A stretch of 64,000 nt of DNA from Paraburkholderia sp. FT54 (GCF_031585635.1 NZ_CP134195.1:2108001-2172000); one strand, 5' to 3'; shown: positions 8,156 to 18,864, numbered from the stretch's first letter. The notes: generated from the sequence alone by a model not told the origin. Made by a program: numbers and translations.

Positions 8156-10018
8156 ATGCCCGATCACCGACCTATCCCTCCACGACCGGCATTGCCGACC
8201 GACGCGCGCGGCATGATCGGCAATATGAGAACCACCGCGCTCGTCTCGCTGCGCGGCTCGATCGACTTCATGTGTTTTCCGCGCATCGACTCGCCGGCCA
8301 TTTTCGCCGGCCTGCTCGAGCCGTCGCGCGGCGGCGCTTTCTCGATCGAACCCAAGTTCGAAACCGCCAATGTCAAGCAGATGTACCTGCCCGACACCAA
8401 TGTCCTGCTGACCCGTTTCATGACGCCGGAAGGCGTGTGCGAACTGATGGACTTCATGCCGGTGCCCGAAGACGGCAGCGCCGCCGACGCGCCGCCGCCC
8501 AACTGCGTGATCCGCGTCGTGCGGGTCGTGCACTGGCGCATGGCGTTCAGGATGCATTGCGAGCCGCGCTTCTACTATGCGCGAGGATCGCACACGGCTC
8601 ACATCGATAAGGACGGCGCGGTGGAGTTCCACGCCGCCGCAAACGCCGGCCTCGAAGGCAGCATGCAATTGCGCCTGAACAGCACCCTGCCGCTCGCGCT
8701 CGACGACGGCGCCGCGCGCGCCGAATTCGAATTGCGCGATGGCGAGTCGGCGGGCTTCGCTTTCGGCGATGCCGAAGGCCTGCGTGAAAAGTCGTTCGAT
8801 TGCGAAACGGCGCTGACCGACACGATCCGCTACTGGCGAAGCTGGTCGGCGCAATCCACTTATCGCGGCCGCTACCGCGAAGTCGTGATGCGCTCGGCGC
8901 TGACCTTGAAACTGCTCAGTTCCAGCGAGCATGGCGCGATCGTGGCCGCGCCGACCTTCGGCCTCGCCGAAGCGCTCGACGGTTCGCGCCGCTGGGACTA
9001 CCGCTTCACGTGGATCCGCGACGCCGCGTTCTCCGTGTACGCGCTGCTGCGGCTCGGCTATACCGGCGAAGCGCGGCATTTCATGACATGGATCGCCGGG
9101 CGCAGCCGCCATTGCGATTCGGACGGCTCGCTGAGCGTCATGTACACCGTCGACGGCAAGGAGCCGCCTGAAGAAAGCGAAATCGCGGCGCTCGCGAATG
9201 GAGAAAGCGCGGGCGTGCCGCTCATCGGCAACGCCGCGCGCAATCAGACCCAGCTCGACGTGTACGGCGCGCTGCTCGACGCGATCTATCTGTACAACAA
9301 GTACGGCGCCGCGATCTCACACGACGGCTGGCGCGACGTCACGCGCACCGTCGACTATGTGATCGGGCACTGGCGCGAGCCCGACCACGGCATCTGGGAA
9401 TTTCGCAACGGCCTGCGCCCCTTGCTCCATTCGCGGCTGATGTGCTGGGTCACGGTGGACCGCGCACTGCGTCTCGCGGAAAAGCGTTCGCTGCCCGCGC
9501 CGCTCAAGCGCTGGTTCGACACGCGCGACGCGATTCACGCCGACATCCACGAGAACTTCTGGAACGAGGAACGGAATGCGTTCGTGCAGACGCCGGATTC
9601 GCAGCGGCTCGATGCGTCGGCACTGATGATGCCGCTCGTGCGCTTCATCGGCCCGACCGATCCGCGTTGGCTCGGCACGCTCGACGCGATCGGCAGCGAA
9701 CTGAAAGTCGACCCGCTGATCTTCCGCTACACGCGAGGCGCGACGCTCGACGGCCTGCCCGGCATCGAAGGCGGCTTCAGCGTCTGTTCATTCTGGTATG
9801 CGGAAGCGCTGGCGCGGGCCGGACGCGTCGACGAAGGCCGCCTCGTGTTCGAGAAGATGCTCGCGTACGCGAATCACGTCGGCCTCTTCTCCGAGGAAGT
9901 GGCCACCAGCGGCGAGGCGCTCGGCAATTTTCCGCAGGCTTTGACGCATCTCGCGCTGATCAGCGCGGCATACCAGCTCGATCGCAACCTGGACAAGGTT
10001 CACGTTCCGTGGACTTGA
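8156..10018 (+). CDS. GH15 family glucoamylase-like glycoside hydrolase
   Basis: A 620-residue cytosolic protein (no signal peptide) with an N-terminal beta-sandwich region (about 1-220) and an (alpha/alpha)6 barrel. The conserved WDYRFTWIRDAAFSVYALL segment is the substrate subsite, DHGIWEFRNG contains the likely general acid Glu, and LFSEEVATSGEALGNFPQALTH holds the likely catalytic base. Members act on alpha-glucans or trehalose; the exact substrate cannot be decided. It stands alone on the plus strand, 109 bases before an MFS transporter gene. Confidence 0.9.
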   Translation: MPDHRPIPPRPALPTDARGMIGNMRTTALVSLRGSIDFMCFPRIDSPAIFAGLLEPSRGGAFSIEPKFETANVKQMYLPDTNVLLTRFMTPEGVCELMDFMPVPEDGSAADAPPPNCVIRVVRVVHWRMAFRMHCEPRFYYARGSHTAHIDKDGAVEFHAAANAGLEGSMQLRLNSTLPLALDDGAARAEFELRDGESAGFAFGDAEGLREKSFDCETALTDTIRYWRSWSAQSTYRGRYREVVMRSALTLKLLSSSEHGAIVAAPTFGLAEALDGSRRWDYRFTWIRDAAFSVYALLRLGYTGEARHFMTWIAGRSRHCDSDGSLSVMYTVDGKEPPEESEIAALANGESAGVPLIGNAARNQTQLDVYGALLDAIYLYNKYGAAISHDGWRDVTRTVDYVIGHWREPDHGIWEFRNGLRPLLHSRLMCWVTVDRALRLAEKRSLPAPLKRWFDTRDAIHADIHENFWNEERNAFVQTPDSQRLDASALMMPLVRFIGPTDPRWLGTLDAIGSELKVDPLIFRYTRGATLDGLPGIEGGFSVCSFWYAEALARAGRVDEGRLVFEKMLAYANHVGLFSEEVATSGEALGNFPQALTHLALISAAYQLDRNLDKVHVPWT

Positions 10019-10127
10019 GCAGGCGGCATCGCTTACAGCGCAAAAATCTTCCGGAATCGGATTTCACCGTCTAGTCTGTAACGACATCATTTAAACCAAC
10101 CCGGACGCTGAACCGGAGGAGACATCG

Positions 10128-11489
10128 ATGGAGCTCGAAGCACGTACCATGAAACGCGTAACGGTTCGGCTCGTGCCGTTCCTGATCCTGTGTTATTTCA
10201 TTGCCTATCTCGACCGCGTCAACGTCGGCTTTGCCGCGCTGCAAATGAACAAGGCGCTCGGCTTGTCCGCGAGTGCTTTCGGGTTCGGCGCTGGGGTTTT
10301 TTTCATCGCCTATTTTTTCTTCGAAGTCCCATCCAATCTGCTGCTGGAGAAGTTCGGCGCGCGCCGCTGGATCGCGCGAATCATGTTCACGTGGGGCATT
10401 CTTGCGGGCGCGATGGCGTATATCCCAGATATTGCACGCTTCACCGGACTCTCCGCCGCGCACGTGTTTTACGGGCTGCGCATCTTGCTCGGTGTGGCCG
10501 AGGCGGGCTTCTTTCCCGGCATCATCTTCCTGCTCACGCTGTGGTTCCCCGCCGCGTATCGCGGTCGCGTGGTCGGCTATTTCATGGCGGCGATTCCGCT
10601 GTCCACCGTGATCGGCGGCCCGATTTCCGGCGCGTTGCTGTCGATGGACGGCTTTGCCGGACTGGCCGGCTGGCAATGGGTCTATCTGATCGAGGCGGCG
10701 CCCGCGCTGCTGCTCACGTTCGCCGTGCTCTACTACCTCACCGACAAGCCCGCCGACGCCACCTGGCTCGCCGCCGACGAGCGCGACTGGCTGGTCGCGC
10801 GCCAGAAGCAGGAGCGCGCTCATCGCGAAGCGGTGCATACGTTCAGCGTGAAAGAGGCGCTCTTCAATCCGCGCGTGCTCGCCGTCGCATTGATCTATTT
10901 CGGTGCGAACGCAACCAACTACGGGTTGAGTTTCTTCCTGCCGCAGATCGTCAAATCCTTCGGGCTCAGCAACTTGCAGACGGGCTTCGTGACGTCGCTG
11001 CCGTATATCGTCGGCGTGATCAGCATGGTGTTCTGGGGACGGCATTCGGACCGCAAGCTCGAACGCAAATGGCACGTGGCGATCGCACTGCTGGTGGCGG
11101 CCGGCGGCATCGCGGCGGCGGCGGGGCTCGACAATCCGGTGCAGAAGATGATCGCGCTGTCGATCGCCGGGTTCGGCATCTTCGGCTGCCTGCCGGTGAT
11201 CTGGACCTTGCCGGCCGCGTTCCTGTCGGGCGCGGCGGCGGCGGGCGGCATTGCCGCGGTCAATTCGCTGGGCAATCTGGCGGGCTTCTTCGGCCCCTAT
11301 GCGATGGGCTGGATCAAGGACAGCACCGGTGGCTTCGGCGCGGGGCTGCTATGCCTGTCGGGCGCGGGACTCGTCGGGGTCGCGGCCGTGCTGTTGCTGC
11401 ATCACGATGCTTCGCTTGAGGCATCGGCGGCACATTTTTCGGATCCGGATGCGGAGGTGGCGGGGGCGACCAAGGCGGCGGGCTCGTAG
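10128..11489 (+). CDS. ACS-family MFS transporter (organic anion:H+ symporter type)
   Basis: A 453-residue, 12-helix MFS protein. The segment FLILCYFIAYLDRVNVGFA in helix 1 and GARRWIARIMFTWG following helix 2 are hallmarks of the anion:cation symporter family, which imports tartrate, phthalate, glucarate or 4-hydroxyphenylacetate-like acids. GGAGGAG lies before the ATG. No catabolic gene is adjacent, so the substrate is open. Confidence 0.9.
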   Translation: MELEARTMKRVTVRLVPFLILCYFIAYLDRVNVGFAALQMNKALGLSASAFGFGAGVFFIAYFFFEVPSNLLLEKFGARRWIARIMFTWGILAGAMAYIPDIARFTGLSAAHVFYGLRILLGVAEAGFFPGIIFLLTLWFPAAYRGRVVGYFMAAIPLSTVIGGPISGALLSMDGFAGLAGWQWVYLIEAAPALLLTFAVLYYLTDKPADATWLAADERDWLVARQKQERAHREAVHTFSVKEALFNPRVLAVALIYFGANATNYGLSFFLPQIVKSFGLSNLQTGFVTSLPYIVGVISMVFWGRHSDRKLERKWHVAIALLVAAGGIAAAAGLDNPVQKMIALSIAGFGIFGCLPVIWTLPAAFLSGAAAAGGIAAVNSLGNLAGFFGPYAMGWIKDSTGGFGAGLLCLSGAGLVGVAAVLLLHHDASLEASAAHFSDPDAEVAGATKAAGS

Positions 11490-11710
11490 CGGCGTTCGTT
11501 GCCGCGGTCCAAGCGCATCGCGTCGGGTCGCCGCCGGCCATAAGAAGCGCGACGCGAGCGCAGCCGGGCCTACGGGAAACGCCGCGAACATAGCCGCCCT
11601 TGCGGGAACCGCCGCCGGCTCAGCCACGCCGACCAAAGCACCGCATGAACCTGGCCGCACCAAAGGAATATCGCCAACCGCTCAGCCGCGCGACGCGGCG
11701 ACTCCATCGC

Positions 11711-14215
11711 TCACGGCGCGCCGCGACCACCCGCCGACGTTTCCGGCAACGCATTAGTTGGGCTGCCGGCGTCCGGCGGCACCACATCGTCCGGCGTGGG
11801 CGTCGGCGCGAGGGCCGGTTCGCCGCCGCCGCGCGCCTCGCCGTCGACCGCCCCGCTCGCCGCCACCGGCGCGGAACCCGGCGCCGGCAGCAACGGCGGC
11901 TGCGGCAACGTTCGCGGCTCGGCTACCGCGATCGACGCCGATGGCGCAACCGACGGTTCAGCCGGCACGGCAGCCGGCGTGCGACGCGTCGTGGTGCGCG
12001 GCACTGCTGGTGCCTCCGGCTTCGCCGGCGAACTCGTCAAGAGATTCTGGAACCACTCGCGCAACCTGCCCGAGCGCTCGGCGAACCAGCCCGGCTGCTG
12101 GTCGGTCGCGAATTTGACGCGGCTGTCGACCAGCCTCGAGCGCTGCGCGCGCTGGAAGAAATCGCCGACGATCGGCAGCGCGCTGTGCGCCCCCTGCCCC
12201 CAATAGTCGCTGCGCAAGGTCACGCGGCTGTCGTTGAAGCCCACCCATGCCCCCGCTACGAGCTGCGGATGAATCAGGATGAACCAGCCGTCCGCGTTGC
12301 CCTGCGTCGTGCCGGTCTTGCCCGCCACATCGCCACGGACGCCGAAGCGGCTGCGGATGCTCGAACCCGTGCCGCGGTTCACTACGTCGCGCATGACGTC
12401 GATGAGCACGCGGTCGGTGTCGGCGGGCAGTTCCTGTTTCGGCGACACCGGCGCGAATTCCGCCAGCACGTCGCCTTTGCGGTTCTCGATGCGCGTCACC
12501 ATCACTGGCTCCACGTAGCCGCCGAGATTGGCGATCGTGCCGTAGGCCGAGACCATTTCCTTGAGCGTCACAGGGCTCGTGCCGAGCGCGAGCGACGGCA
12601 CCGGGTCCAGTTCGCTGTCGCGCACGCCCATGGCGCGGGCGAGGCGCGCGACCTTGTTCGGGCCGACCGTCTCCATCAGTTGCGCGGTGATCCGGTTGCG
12701 CGAATACGCGAGGCCGTCGCGCAGGCTGATCTTGCGTTCGCTCGGCTCGTCCTCGTCGCCCGGACGCCAGACTTCGCCGCCTGCCAGCGGAATTTCCACG
12801 GGCTTATCGACGAAGGTGTCGGCGGGTTTCGCGCCCGACTCGAAGGCCGCCGCGTAGACGAACGGCTTGAAGGTGGAACCCGGCTGGCGCCGCGCCTGCT
12901 GGACGTGGTCGAACGGATCCTGGCTGAAATCGCGGCTGCCCACCCACGCCCTGATCTGGCCGTTGCGCGGATCCATCGCGAGGAAATCCGCCTGCACGCG
13001 GGTCTTGGACTCGCAGACCGACTTCACGAGGTCGCGCTCGGACGAGACGCGCTTGAGCGCGTCGTCATCGGTCAGGCCCGCGTCTTTGGCGGCGCGGTAG
13101 TCGGGTGTTTCGCGCAGGAACGTCTGCAACAGGTCGCGCCCGTTCGAGCAGCCCGCGCGCGTACCCCACGCCGAGTTGGCGATGCCCTGCAGCTGATTGC
13201 CCTGCAAGGTCACGGCCTGGGTCGCCATGGTCTGCAGGCGCGAGTCGATGGTGGTGCGTACCACCAGCCCGTCGGAGTACATGTTGTAGTCGTTGCGATC
13301 CGCCCACGACGCCAGCCACTTGCGCAGTTGCTGCGCGAAGTGCGGCGCCGGTCCGGGCGGCTCGGTCTGGCGCTCGAAATCGATCCGCAGCGGCCGGCGG
13401 CTGAGCGTCGCATAAGCCGCCGGCGTCAGCTTGCCGTACTTGACCATCTGTCCGAGCACCGTATTGCGCCGCTGCAACGCGCGTTCGGGATTGAGCACCG
13501 GGTTGTAGTAGCTGTTGCCCTTGAGCATGCCGGCGAGCGTCGCGCTTTCCAGCACGTTCAGGTCGGAAGCCGATTTGTCGAAATAGGTGCGCGCCGCCAT
13601 CTCGATGCCGTAGGCGTTATAGAGGAACGGTACCGTGTTCAGGTAGGTCTCGAGAATCTCGTCCTTGGTGTAGAGCGCCTCGATCTTGAAAGCCGTGATC
13701 GCTTCCTTGAGCTTGCGCGTGAGCGTCGGCGCGCGGCCGATCTCGTCGGGGTACAGATTGCGGGCGAGCTGCTGGGTGATGGTCGAGCCGCCTTGCCGGT
13801 CGCCGGAAAACGTATGCAGCGCGGCCGATGCCGTGCGCCGCCAGTCGAGGCCCCAATGCTGGTAGAAGCGGTGATCTTCGGTGGCGATCAGCGCATTCAC
13901 TACGTTGGGCGAGATGTCCTTGAGCTTGACCCATTCGCGGTTGGAGGGCTTGAATTCGGCCAGCAGCTTGCCGTCCGCGGACAGAATCTGCGCCGGCTGC
14001 TCGATCTTGGCCTTGCGGATATCGCCGATGCCCGGCGTGAACGGAATCAGGATCAGCACATACAGCACGAACAGCAGCGCCAGCGCCGCGCAAGCCTTCA
14101 GCACGCCGCGGCGCGTAGGATGGCGCAAGTGCCACAGCGCCTGGGCGACGAGCGGGTTCGCCAAAGTCAGCCCTTTTTCAAGGGCCGCCAGAAATGAGGG
14201 GATGAAGCGCTTCAC
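11711..14215 (-). CDS. mrcA: class A penicillin-binding protein 1A
   Basis: An 834-residue bifunctional peptidoglycan synthase. A cytoplasmic tail and one transmembrane helix (about residues 38-55) are followed by the GT51 glycosyltransferase with TEDHRFYQHWGLDWRRT and GGSTITQQLARNL. The transpeptidase follows: SxxK as GSTFKPF near residue 447, SxN as SRN, and KTGTT near residue 635. A Pro/Ala-rich tail of some 100 residues ends the protein. It polymerises and crosslinks peptidoglycan in the periplasm. The gene is divergent from fabV with 181 bases between them. A long open frame on the opposite strand here is a codon-bias shadow. Confidence 0.95.
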   Translation of the reverse strand: MKRFIPSFLAALEKGLTLANPLVAQALWHLRHPTRRGVLKACAALALLFVLYVLILIPFTPGIGDIRKAKIEQPAQILSADGKLLAEFKPSNREWVKLKDISPNVVNALIATEDHRFYQHWGLDWRRTASAALHTFSGDRQGGSTITQQLARNLYPDEIGRAPTLTRKLKEAITAFKIEALYTKDEILETYLNTVPFLYNAYGIEMAARTYFDKSASDLNVLESATLAGMLKGNSYYNPVLNPERALQRRNTVLGQMVKYGKLTPAAYATLSRRPLRIDFERQTEPPGPAPHFAQQLRKWLASWADRNDYNMYSDGLVVRTTIDSRLQTMATQAVTLQGNQLQGIANSAWGTRAGCSNGRDLLQTFLRETPDYRAAKDAGLTDDDALKRVSSERDLVKSVCESKTRVQADFLAMDPRNGQIRAWVGSRDFSQDPFDHVQQARRQPGSTFKPFVYAAAFESGAKPADTFVDKPVEIPLAGGEVWRPGDEDEPSERKISLRDGLAYSRNRITAQLMETVGPNKVARLARAMGVRDSELDPVPSLALGTSPVTLKEMVSAYGTIANLGGYVEPVMVTRIENRKGDVLAEFAPVSPKQELPADTDRVLIDVMRDVVNRGTGSSIRSRFGVRGDVAGKTGTTQGNADGWFILIHPQLVAGAWVGFNDSRVTLRSDYWGQGAHSALPIVGDFFQRAQRSRLVDSRVKFATDQQPGWFAERSGRLREWFQNLLTSSPAKPEAPAVPRTTTRRTPAAVPAEPSVAPSASIAVAEPRTLPQPPLLPAPGSAPVAASGAVDGEARGGGEPALAPTPTPDDVVPPDAGSPTNALPETSAGGRGAP

Positions 14216-14363
14216 ACTAGCTTACCGTCGGCTTGGAAAGGCGCAATCCTACCAAGATGCGCGGCGGTAGCCGATTTTTTGCCGCGCGCGCGCCGCCGAA
14301 GCAGCGCAAGCGCATCGCAATCGGCCGAACCGCTGCGGCGCGCCCGCAACAATCGCGGCCCAC

Positions 14364-14369
14364 TATAAT
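14364..14369 (+). promoter_or_regulatory. -10 element of fabV promoter
   Basis: A perfect TATAAT lies 28 bases before the fabV start. No good -35 hexamer is evident at the usual spacing, so the promoter may depend on an activator or on upstream sequence. Confidence 0.4.
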
Positions 14370-14396
14370 GTCGCCAATTCCGACAAGAGGTGCTTC

Positions 14397-15596
14397 ATGA
14401 TCATCAAACCGCGCGTGCGTGGCTTCATCTGCGTTTCCACCCATCCGACCGGCTGCGAAGCCAATGTCAAGGAACAGATCGAATACGTCAAGGCACGCGG
14501 CCCCATCGCCAATGGCCCGAAGAAGGTGCTCGTGATCGGCGCATCCACCGGCTACGGCCTCGCCGCCCGCATCAGCGCGGCGTTCGGCTCCGACGCCGCT
14601 ACCCTCGGGGTGTTCTTCGAGCGCGCCGGCAGCGAAACCAAGGCCGGCACGGCCGGCTGGTACAACACCGCCGCCTTCGAGAAATTCGCCACGGAGAAAG
14701 GCCTGTACGCGACCAGCATCAACGGCGACGCCTTCTCCGATGAAGTCAAGGCGCGCACCATCGAAGTCATCAAGCGCGATCTGGGTCAGGTCGACCTGGT
14801 CATCTACAGCCTTGCCGCGCCCAAGCGCACGCATCCGAAGAGCGGCGAAGTGTTCAGCTCGACCTTGAAGCCGGTCGGCAAGGCCGTGAATCTGCGCGGC
14901 ATCGACACGGACAAGGAAGTCATCAAGGAAACCGTGCTCGAACCCGCCACGCAGGAGGAAATCGACCACACCGTCGCGGTGATGGGCGGCGAAGACTGGC
15001 AGATGTGGATCGACGCCCTGCTCGAAGCCGGCGTGCTCGCGGACGGCGCGAAGACCACCGCGTTCACCTATCTCGGTGAAAAGATCACCCACGACATCTA
15101 CTGGAACGGCTCGATCGGCGCCGCCAAGAAGGACCTCGACCAGAAAGTGCTGGGCATTCGCGAGAAGCTGGCGGCCAGGGGCGGCGACGCGCGCGTCTCG
15201 GTGCTCAAGGCAGTCGTCACCCAGGCCAGCTCCGCGATCCCGATGATGCCGCTGTATCTGTCGCTGCTCTTCAAGGTCATGAAGGAGCAAGGCACGCACG
15301 AAGGCTGCATCGAACAGGTCTACGGCCTGTACAAGGACAGCATGTACGGCGCGGCGCCGCATCTCGACGAAGAAGGACGCCTGCGCGCGGACTACAAGGA
15401 GCTCGACCCCGAGGTACAAAGCCGCGTGCAGGCGCTCTGGAGCCAGGTGACCAACGACAATATCTACGAACTCACCGACTTCAGCGGCTACAAGACGGAC
15501 TTCCTGCGTCTGTTCGGCTTCGAGATCGCGGGCGTGGATTATGAAGCGGACGTCAATCCGGACGTGCAGATTCCGAAGCTCGTGCAGGTTGGATAA
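14397..15596 (+). CDS. fabV: FabV trans-2-enoyl-ACP/CoA reductase
   Basis: A 399-residue NADH-dependent enoyl reductase of the FabV type, which performs the last reduction of fatty acid elongation in the cytosol. The N-terminal [20 protein letters not shown] and the [16 protein letters not shown] nucleotide-binding loop are diagnostic. The active-site Y-x8-K occurs as [10 protein letters not shown], Tyr about 235. FabV is a member of the SDR superfamily and is insensitive to triclosan in characterised examples. AGAGGTG precedes the ATG. Full length for the family. Confidence 0.97.
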   Translation: MIIKPRVRGFICVSTHPTGCEANVKEQIEYVKARGPIANGPKKVLVIGASTGYGLAARISAAFGSDAATLGVFFERAGSETKAGTAGWYNTAAFEKFATEKGLYATSINGDAFSDEVKARTIEVIKRDLGQVDLVIYSLAAPKRTHPKSGEVFSSTLKPVGKAVNLRGIDTDKEVIKETVLEPATQEEIDHTVAVMGGEDWQMWIDALLEAGVLADGAKTTAFTYLGEKITHDIYWNGSIGAAKKDLDQKVLGIREKLAARGGDARVSVLKAVVTQASSAIPMMPLYLSLLFKVMKEQGTHEGCIEQVYGLYKDSMYGAAPHLDEEGRLRADYKELDPEVQSRVQALWSQVTNDNIYELTDFSGYKTDFLRLFGFEIAGVDYEADVNPDVQIPKLVQVG

Positions 15597-15650
15597 TTAC
15601 GATCGCAACGCGCTGACGGTGGCCTGAGCCGCGCCATCCTTATCGGGCTT

Positions 15651-15995
15651 TCAGCAGGGAAACGCGGCCTGAAGCGAACGAAGAATCGCGAGGCCGATCG
15701 GAAAGTCGTCCGAAATACCCGGGTGGTTGGTGAAGAACTCGTCGAGCAACGGATAGACGTTCTGATTGCCGATGGCGAGATTTTGCGGCGGGCAGAAGAG
15801 CGGTGGTTTCTTCTTCGATACCAGCTCGCCGTTGGCCCAGCCGAACGCGTTGATCGTGCCGGTAATGTACGCGGCGTAGATCGAGTTATTGTCGGCGTGC
15901 GCCCATTGCTTGTACTGCGCGGCCGTCATCTCGGCGCTCGCATTCAGAGTGAAACACGCGGCCAGCAACGCCAGCGCAACTTTCGATACCCGCAT
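15651..15995 (-). CDS. secreted Rap1a/Tai-like protein
   Basis: A 114-residue protein with a clear signal peptide (VALALLAACFTLNASA, cleavage after ASA). The mature domain has the layout of the Rap1a/Tai immunity fold: YITGTINAF near the start, a single Cys in FCPPQN, LDEFFTNHP, and a terminal AAFPC whose Cys would pair with the first. Rap1a and Tai proteins are periplasmic immunity proteins against type VI amidase effectors, but many members are orphans. No effector gene lies next to it, so an immunity role is only possible. Start chosen at 15995 because it gives the signal peptide. Confidence 0.7.
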   Translation of the reverse strand: MRVSKVALALLAACFTLNASAEMTAAQYKQWAHADNNSIYAAYITGTINAFGWANGELVSKKKPPLFCPPQNLAIGNQNVYPLLDEFFTNHPGISDDFPIGLAILRSLQAAFPC

Positions 15996-16133
15996 CGTGG
16001 AACCTTCAATCGGTGTCGCAAAAGCGGTCATTGTAGGTGAGTTGGGACGTGCCGCGCAGCAGCGCTTGCATGGGCAGGAAGCCGTAAGCATTGCATACGC
16101 TTGTTGTAAGCGTCGCGGGTACGCGCGAATGCA

Positions 16134-16757
16134 TTACGGCGTGCCGTTGCGGCAATACTTCCGGTAGCCGTCGCGCGTGGCGAGACGCGCCATATACGCC
16201 GCGACCGCGGGCAAATCGCCGTGCTGCAACGGCGTTTCCAGCCAGCGGTTGATGGACAGCGCAATCGGAATGTCCGCGAGCGAAAACGACTCTCCCGCGA
16301 TGAACGCGCCGGTTTTGCACAACTGACCTTCGATCATGGCCATCTGCCTCGCCCAGTTCGCACACGACAGATCGATCTGCAGCGCATCCTGGTGGGCCGG
16401 AGAATGCCGGACCAGCGCCAGAAAGGCGTAGCTCCAGGAACGGTTCAATTCGCTCGCCTGCCAGTCGATCCACTGATCGCAGCGGGCGCGCTCGTATGGA
16501 TCGACGGGATATAACGACTCGCCGTGATAGCGGCCCGCCAGATAACGGATGATCGAATTCGACTCCCACAGCACGAACTCGCCGTCCTTGATGACGGGGA
16601 CCATTGCGTTGGGATTCAGCGAGAGAAATTCCGGCACGTCGGTCGCGCGGAATCCGGAGCCCCAGTCTTGCTGGTCGAATGGAAGCGCGAGTTCCGCGCA
16701 CGTCCACAAGACTTTGCGGACGTTGATGGATGAGGTCTTGCCGAGTATCTGTAGCAT
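16134..16757 (-). CDS. glutathione S-transferase family protein
   Basis: A 207-residue GST with an N-terminal thioredoxin-like domain. [20 protein letters not shown] gives the catalytic Ser/Asn region, [22 protein letters not shown] holds the cis-Pro and the Glu-Ser glutathione gamma-glutamate binding site. An all-alpha C-terminal domain follows. It probably conjugates or reduces electrophiles in the cytosol. The start at 16757 gives the typical N terminus; longer upstream frames would add non-family residues. Confidence 0.9.
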   Translation of the reverse strand: MLQILGKTSSINVRKVLWTCAELALPFDQQDWGSGFRATDVPEFLSLNPNAMVPVIKDGEFVLWESNSIIRYLAGRYHGESLYPVDPYERARCDQWIDWQASELNRSWSYAFLALVRHSPAHQDALQIDLSCANWARQMAMIEGQLCKTGAFIAGESFSLADIPIALSINRWLETPLQHGDLPAVAAYMARLATRDGYRKYCRNGTP

Positions 16758-16846
16758 GGGTTCAAAGCGTATCGACGGCTCGGTGGCTCGGACAGGCACA
16801 GTTTGCCTCATGCGCGCCGTGCCAGCGCTGCTCAGTGCGACGCCAC

Positions 16847-17794
16847 TCAGTGCGACGCGACGAAGATCGAGCCCGGCGCGGGCGGCGACACGGCGAAGGT
16901 TTTACGCATCCGGTCGGCCTCTTCGACCGGACTGCGTCCGAACAGGCGCTTGAATTCGCGGCTGAATTGCGAGGCGCTCTCATAGCCCACCTGCGCGCAG
17001 GCGAGCGCCGCCGTCACCTCGTTTCTCACCATCAGCAGGCGCGCCTGATGAAGCCGCGTTGACTTCAGATATTGCATTGGCGACGTGCGCGTCACGGCCT
17101 TGAAATGCGCGTGGAAGCTGGGCACGCTCATGTTCGCTTCCAGCGCGAGTTGCTCGACGTCGAGCGGCTCGCGATAGCATGCGTGAATCTTGCGGATGAC
17201 TTTGGCGATCCGGGCGAACTGGCCTTGCGCGGTCAGCGCGGCGCGCATCGATCCGCCCTGCTCGCCGGTCAGCACGTGGAAGTAGATTTCGCGCACCAGT
17301 GCCGGACCGAGCAAGTCAGCCTCGAGCGGCACGCTCATCGCCTCCAGAAAGCGCAGTACCGAAGCGCTCAGTTTCGCGTCGAGCGGCGTCGACATCATGC
17401 CGCGCGGCTCGGCCGGCACGCCGGCCTCACGCTCGTCGAGTTGCAGCAGCAGATCGGCGGCAACTTTGAAGTCGAGGCGGAAATAAATCGCCAGCAAGGG
17501 CTCCGCCTCGCTCGCTTCGGTTTCCATCGAGAACGGCACCGGCACCGAGACGGCCAGGTAGTGCTGCGCGTCGTACACGTAGATCGTCTCGCCGAGAAAG
17601 CCCCGCTTGCGCCCCTGGCAGACGATCACCACGCCCGGGTCGTACAGCACCGGAGTGCGGCTGAGCGGCCGGTTCGAGCGCAGAAAGCGCACGTCGGGCA
17701 GCGCGGTGAGGTTGTAGCCTTCCAGCGGCGCGAGATTTTCGAGCAAGGCCACCATGCGTTGCTGCGTGCTCCGATCAACGCGTTTTGACGCCAT
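16847..17794 (-). CDS. AraC-family transcriptional regulator
   Basis: About 315 residues: an N-terminal AraC_N (PF06719-like) cupin domain with [19 protein letters not shown] and [15 protein letters not shown], and a C-terminal pair of helix-turn-helix motifs ([20 protein letters not shown] and [21 protein letters not shown]). The chosen ATG gives the usual family N terminus; in-frame extension to 17878 (TTG) or to an ATG at 17866 is possible. It is divergent from an SDR gene 220 bases away. Regulators of this subfamily commonly control an adjacent divergent oxidoreductase gene, so this pair is probably regulator and target (inference). Confidence 0.88.
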   Translation of the reverse strand: MASKRVDRSTQQRMVALLENLAPLEGYNLTALPDVRFLRSNRPLSRTPVLYDPGVVIVCQGRKRGFLGETIYVYDAQHYLAVSVPVPFSMETEASEAEPLLAIYFRLDFKVAADLLLQLDEREAGVPAEPRGMMSTPLDAKLSASVLRFLEAMSVPLEADLLGPALVREIYFHVLTGEQGGSMRAALTAQGQFARIAKVIRKIHACYREPLDVEQLALEANMSVPSFHAHFKAVTRTSPMQYLKSTRLHQARLLMVRNEVTAALACAQVGYESASQFSREFKRLFGRSPVEEADRMRKTFAVSPPAPGSIFVASH

Positions 17795-18014
17795 GACGTG
17801 CCCCGTGTCCCATGATTCGCAAGCCTGCACTGTGCCATCGCCACGGCGGAAAATCCATCCATTCATAGGATCAGGCAATCACCGCAGACGAACCGGCATT
17901 CGCACCCGGCTCTCGCGCCCCTACCATTCAGTCCTGCGCTGGTCTCCGTCGATGCCACGCGTTTTCGCCCGAAGGCGCCATGCAATGACGGACAAAACAA
18001 CGGAGTGAATCATC

Positions 18015-18845
18015 ATGAGCAAAACGTTTCTGATCACCGGCGTCAGTTCCGGTTTCGGCGGTGCGTTCGCGCAGGCAGCGCTCGACGCGGGCCATACCGT
18101 CGTCGGCACGGTGCGCAATGAAGCGGCGCGCGATGCGTTCACCGCGCTCGCGGCCGAACGGGCCCATGCCGTCGTGCTCGACGTCACGGACTTCGAGGCG
18201 ATCGCGCCCGCCGTCGCCGCGATCACCCAAACCGTCGGCCCGATCGACGTCCTCGTCAACAACGCCGGCTACGGACACGAGGGCACGCTGGAAGAGTCGC
18301 CGCTCGACGATCTGTGTCGTCAATTCGACGTCAACGTGTTCGGCGCGGTAGCGATGATCAAGGCCGTGCTGCCGGCCATGCGTGAGCGCCGCTCGGGTCA
18401 CGTCATCAATATCACGTCGATGGGCGGCTTCATCACGATGCCCGGCATTGCGTACTACTGCGGCAGCAAGTTCGCGCTCGAAGGCATCAGCGACGCGCTG
18501 GCGAAAGAAGTGGCGGCCTTCGGCATCAAGGTCACGGCTGTCGCGCCCGGCTCGTTCCGCACGGATTGGGCGGGCCGTTCGATGGTCCGGGCAAGCCGCA
18601 GCATCGCCGATTATGACGCCCTGTTCGACCCGGTCCGCGAGGCGCGCGAAGCAAAGAGCGGCAAGCAGGCGGGGGACCCGCGCAAAGCGGCGCGGGCGCT
18701 GCTGGAAATCGTCGCGGCAAAGAATCCGCCGGTGCATCTGCTGCTCGGCAACGATGCGCTCGACCTGGTGAAGACGAAGCTGGCGGCGCTGAACGAGGAG
18801 ATCGAAACGTGGGAAGCGCTGTCGCGCTCGACCGACTTCGCCTGA
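18015..18845 (+). CDS. SDR-family oxidoreductase
   Basis: A 276-residue classical short-chain dehydrogenase. The cofactor loop is TGVSSGFGGAFA near residue 8, NNAGYG comes later, and catalytic Ser and Tyr-x3-Lys occur as INITSMGG and YYCGSKFALEG. It reduces or oxidises a small carbonyl or alcohol using NAD(P); the substrate is not evident. Divergent from the AraC regulator. An AAGCGC hairpin just after the stop may be part of its 3' end. Confidence 0.9.
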   Translation: MSKTFLITGVSSGFGGAFAQAALDAGHTVVGTVRNEAARDAFTALAAERAHAVVLDVTDFEAIAPAVAAITQTVGPIDVLVNNAGYGHEGTLEESPLDDLCRQFDVNVFGAVAMIKAVLPAMRERRSGHVINITSMGGFITMPGIAYYCGSKFALEGISDALAKEVAAFGIKVTAVAPGSFRTDWAGRSMVRASRSIADYDALFDPVREAREAKSGKQAGDPRKAARALLEIVAAKNPPVHLLLGNDALDLVKTKLAALNEEIETWEALSRSTDFA

Positions 18846-18864
18846 CGCAAAAAGCGCGACTGCG

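Noticed and set aside
11600..14197. 865-codon open frame antisense to the PBP1A gene
   Set aside because: It mirrors PBP1A codon by codon in high-GC DNA, the translation is Arg/Ala-rich without any domain, and PBP1A on the other strand has all catalytic motifs.
14217..15419. 400-codon antisense frame over fabV
   Set aside because: fabV is unmistakable; the antisense translation has no recognisable domain and reflects codon bias.
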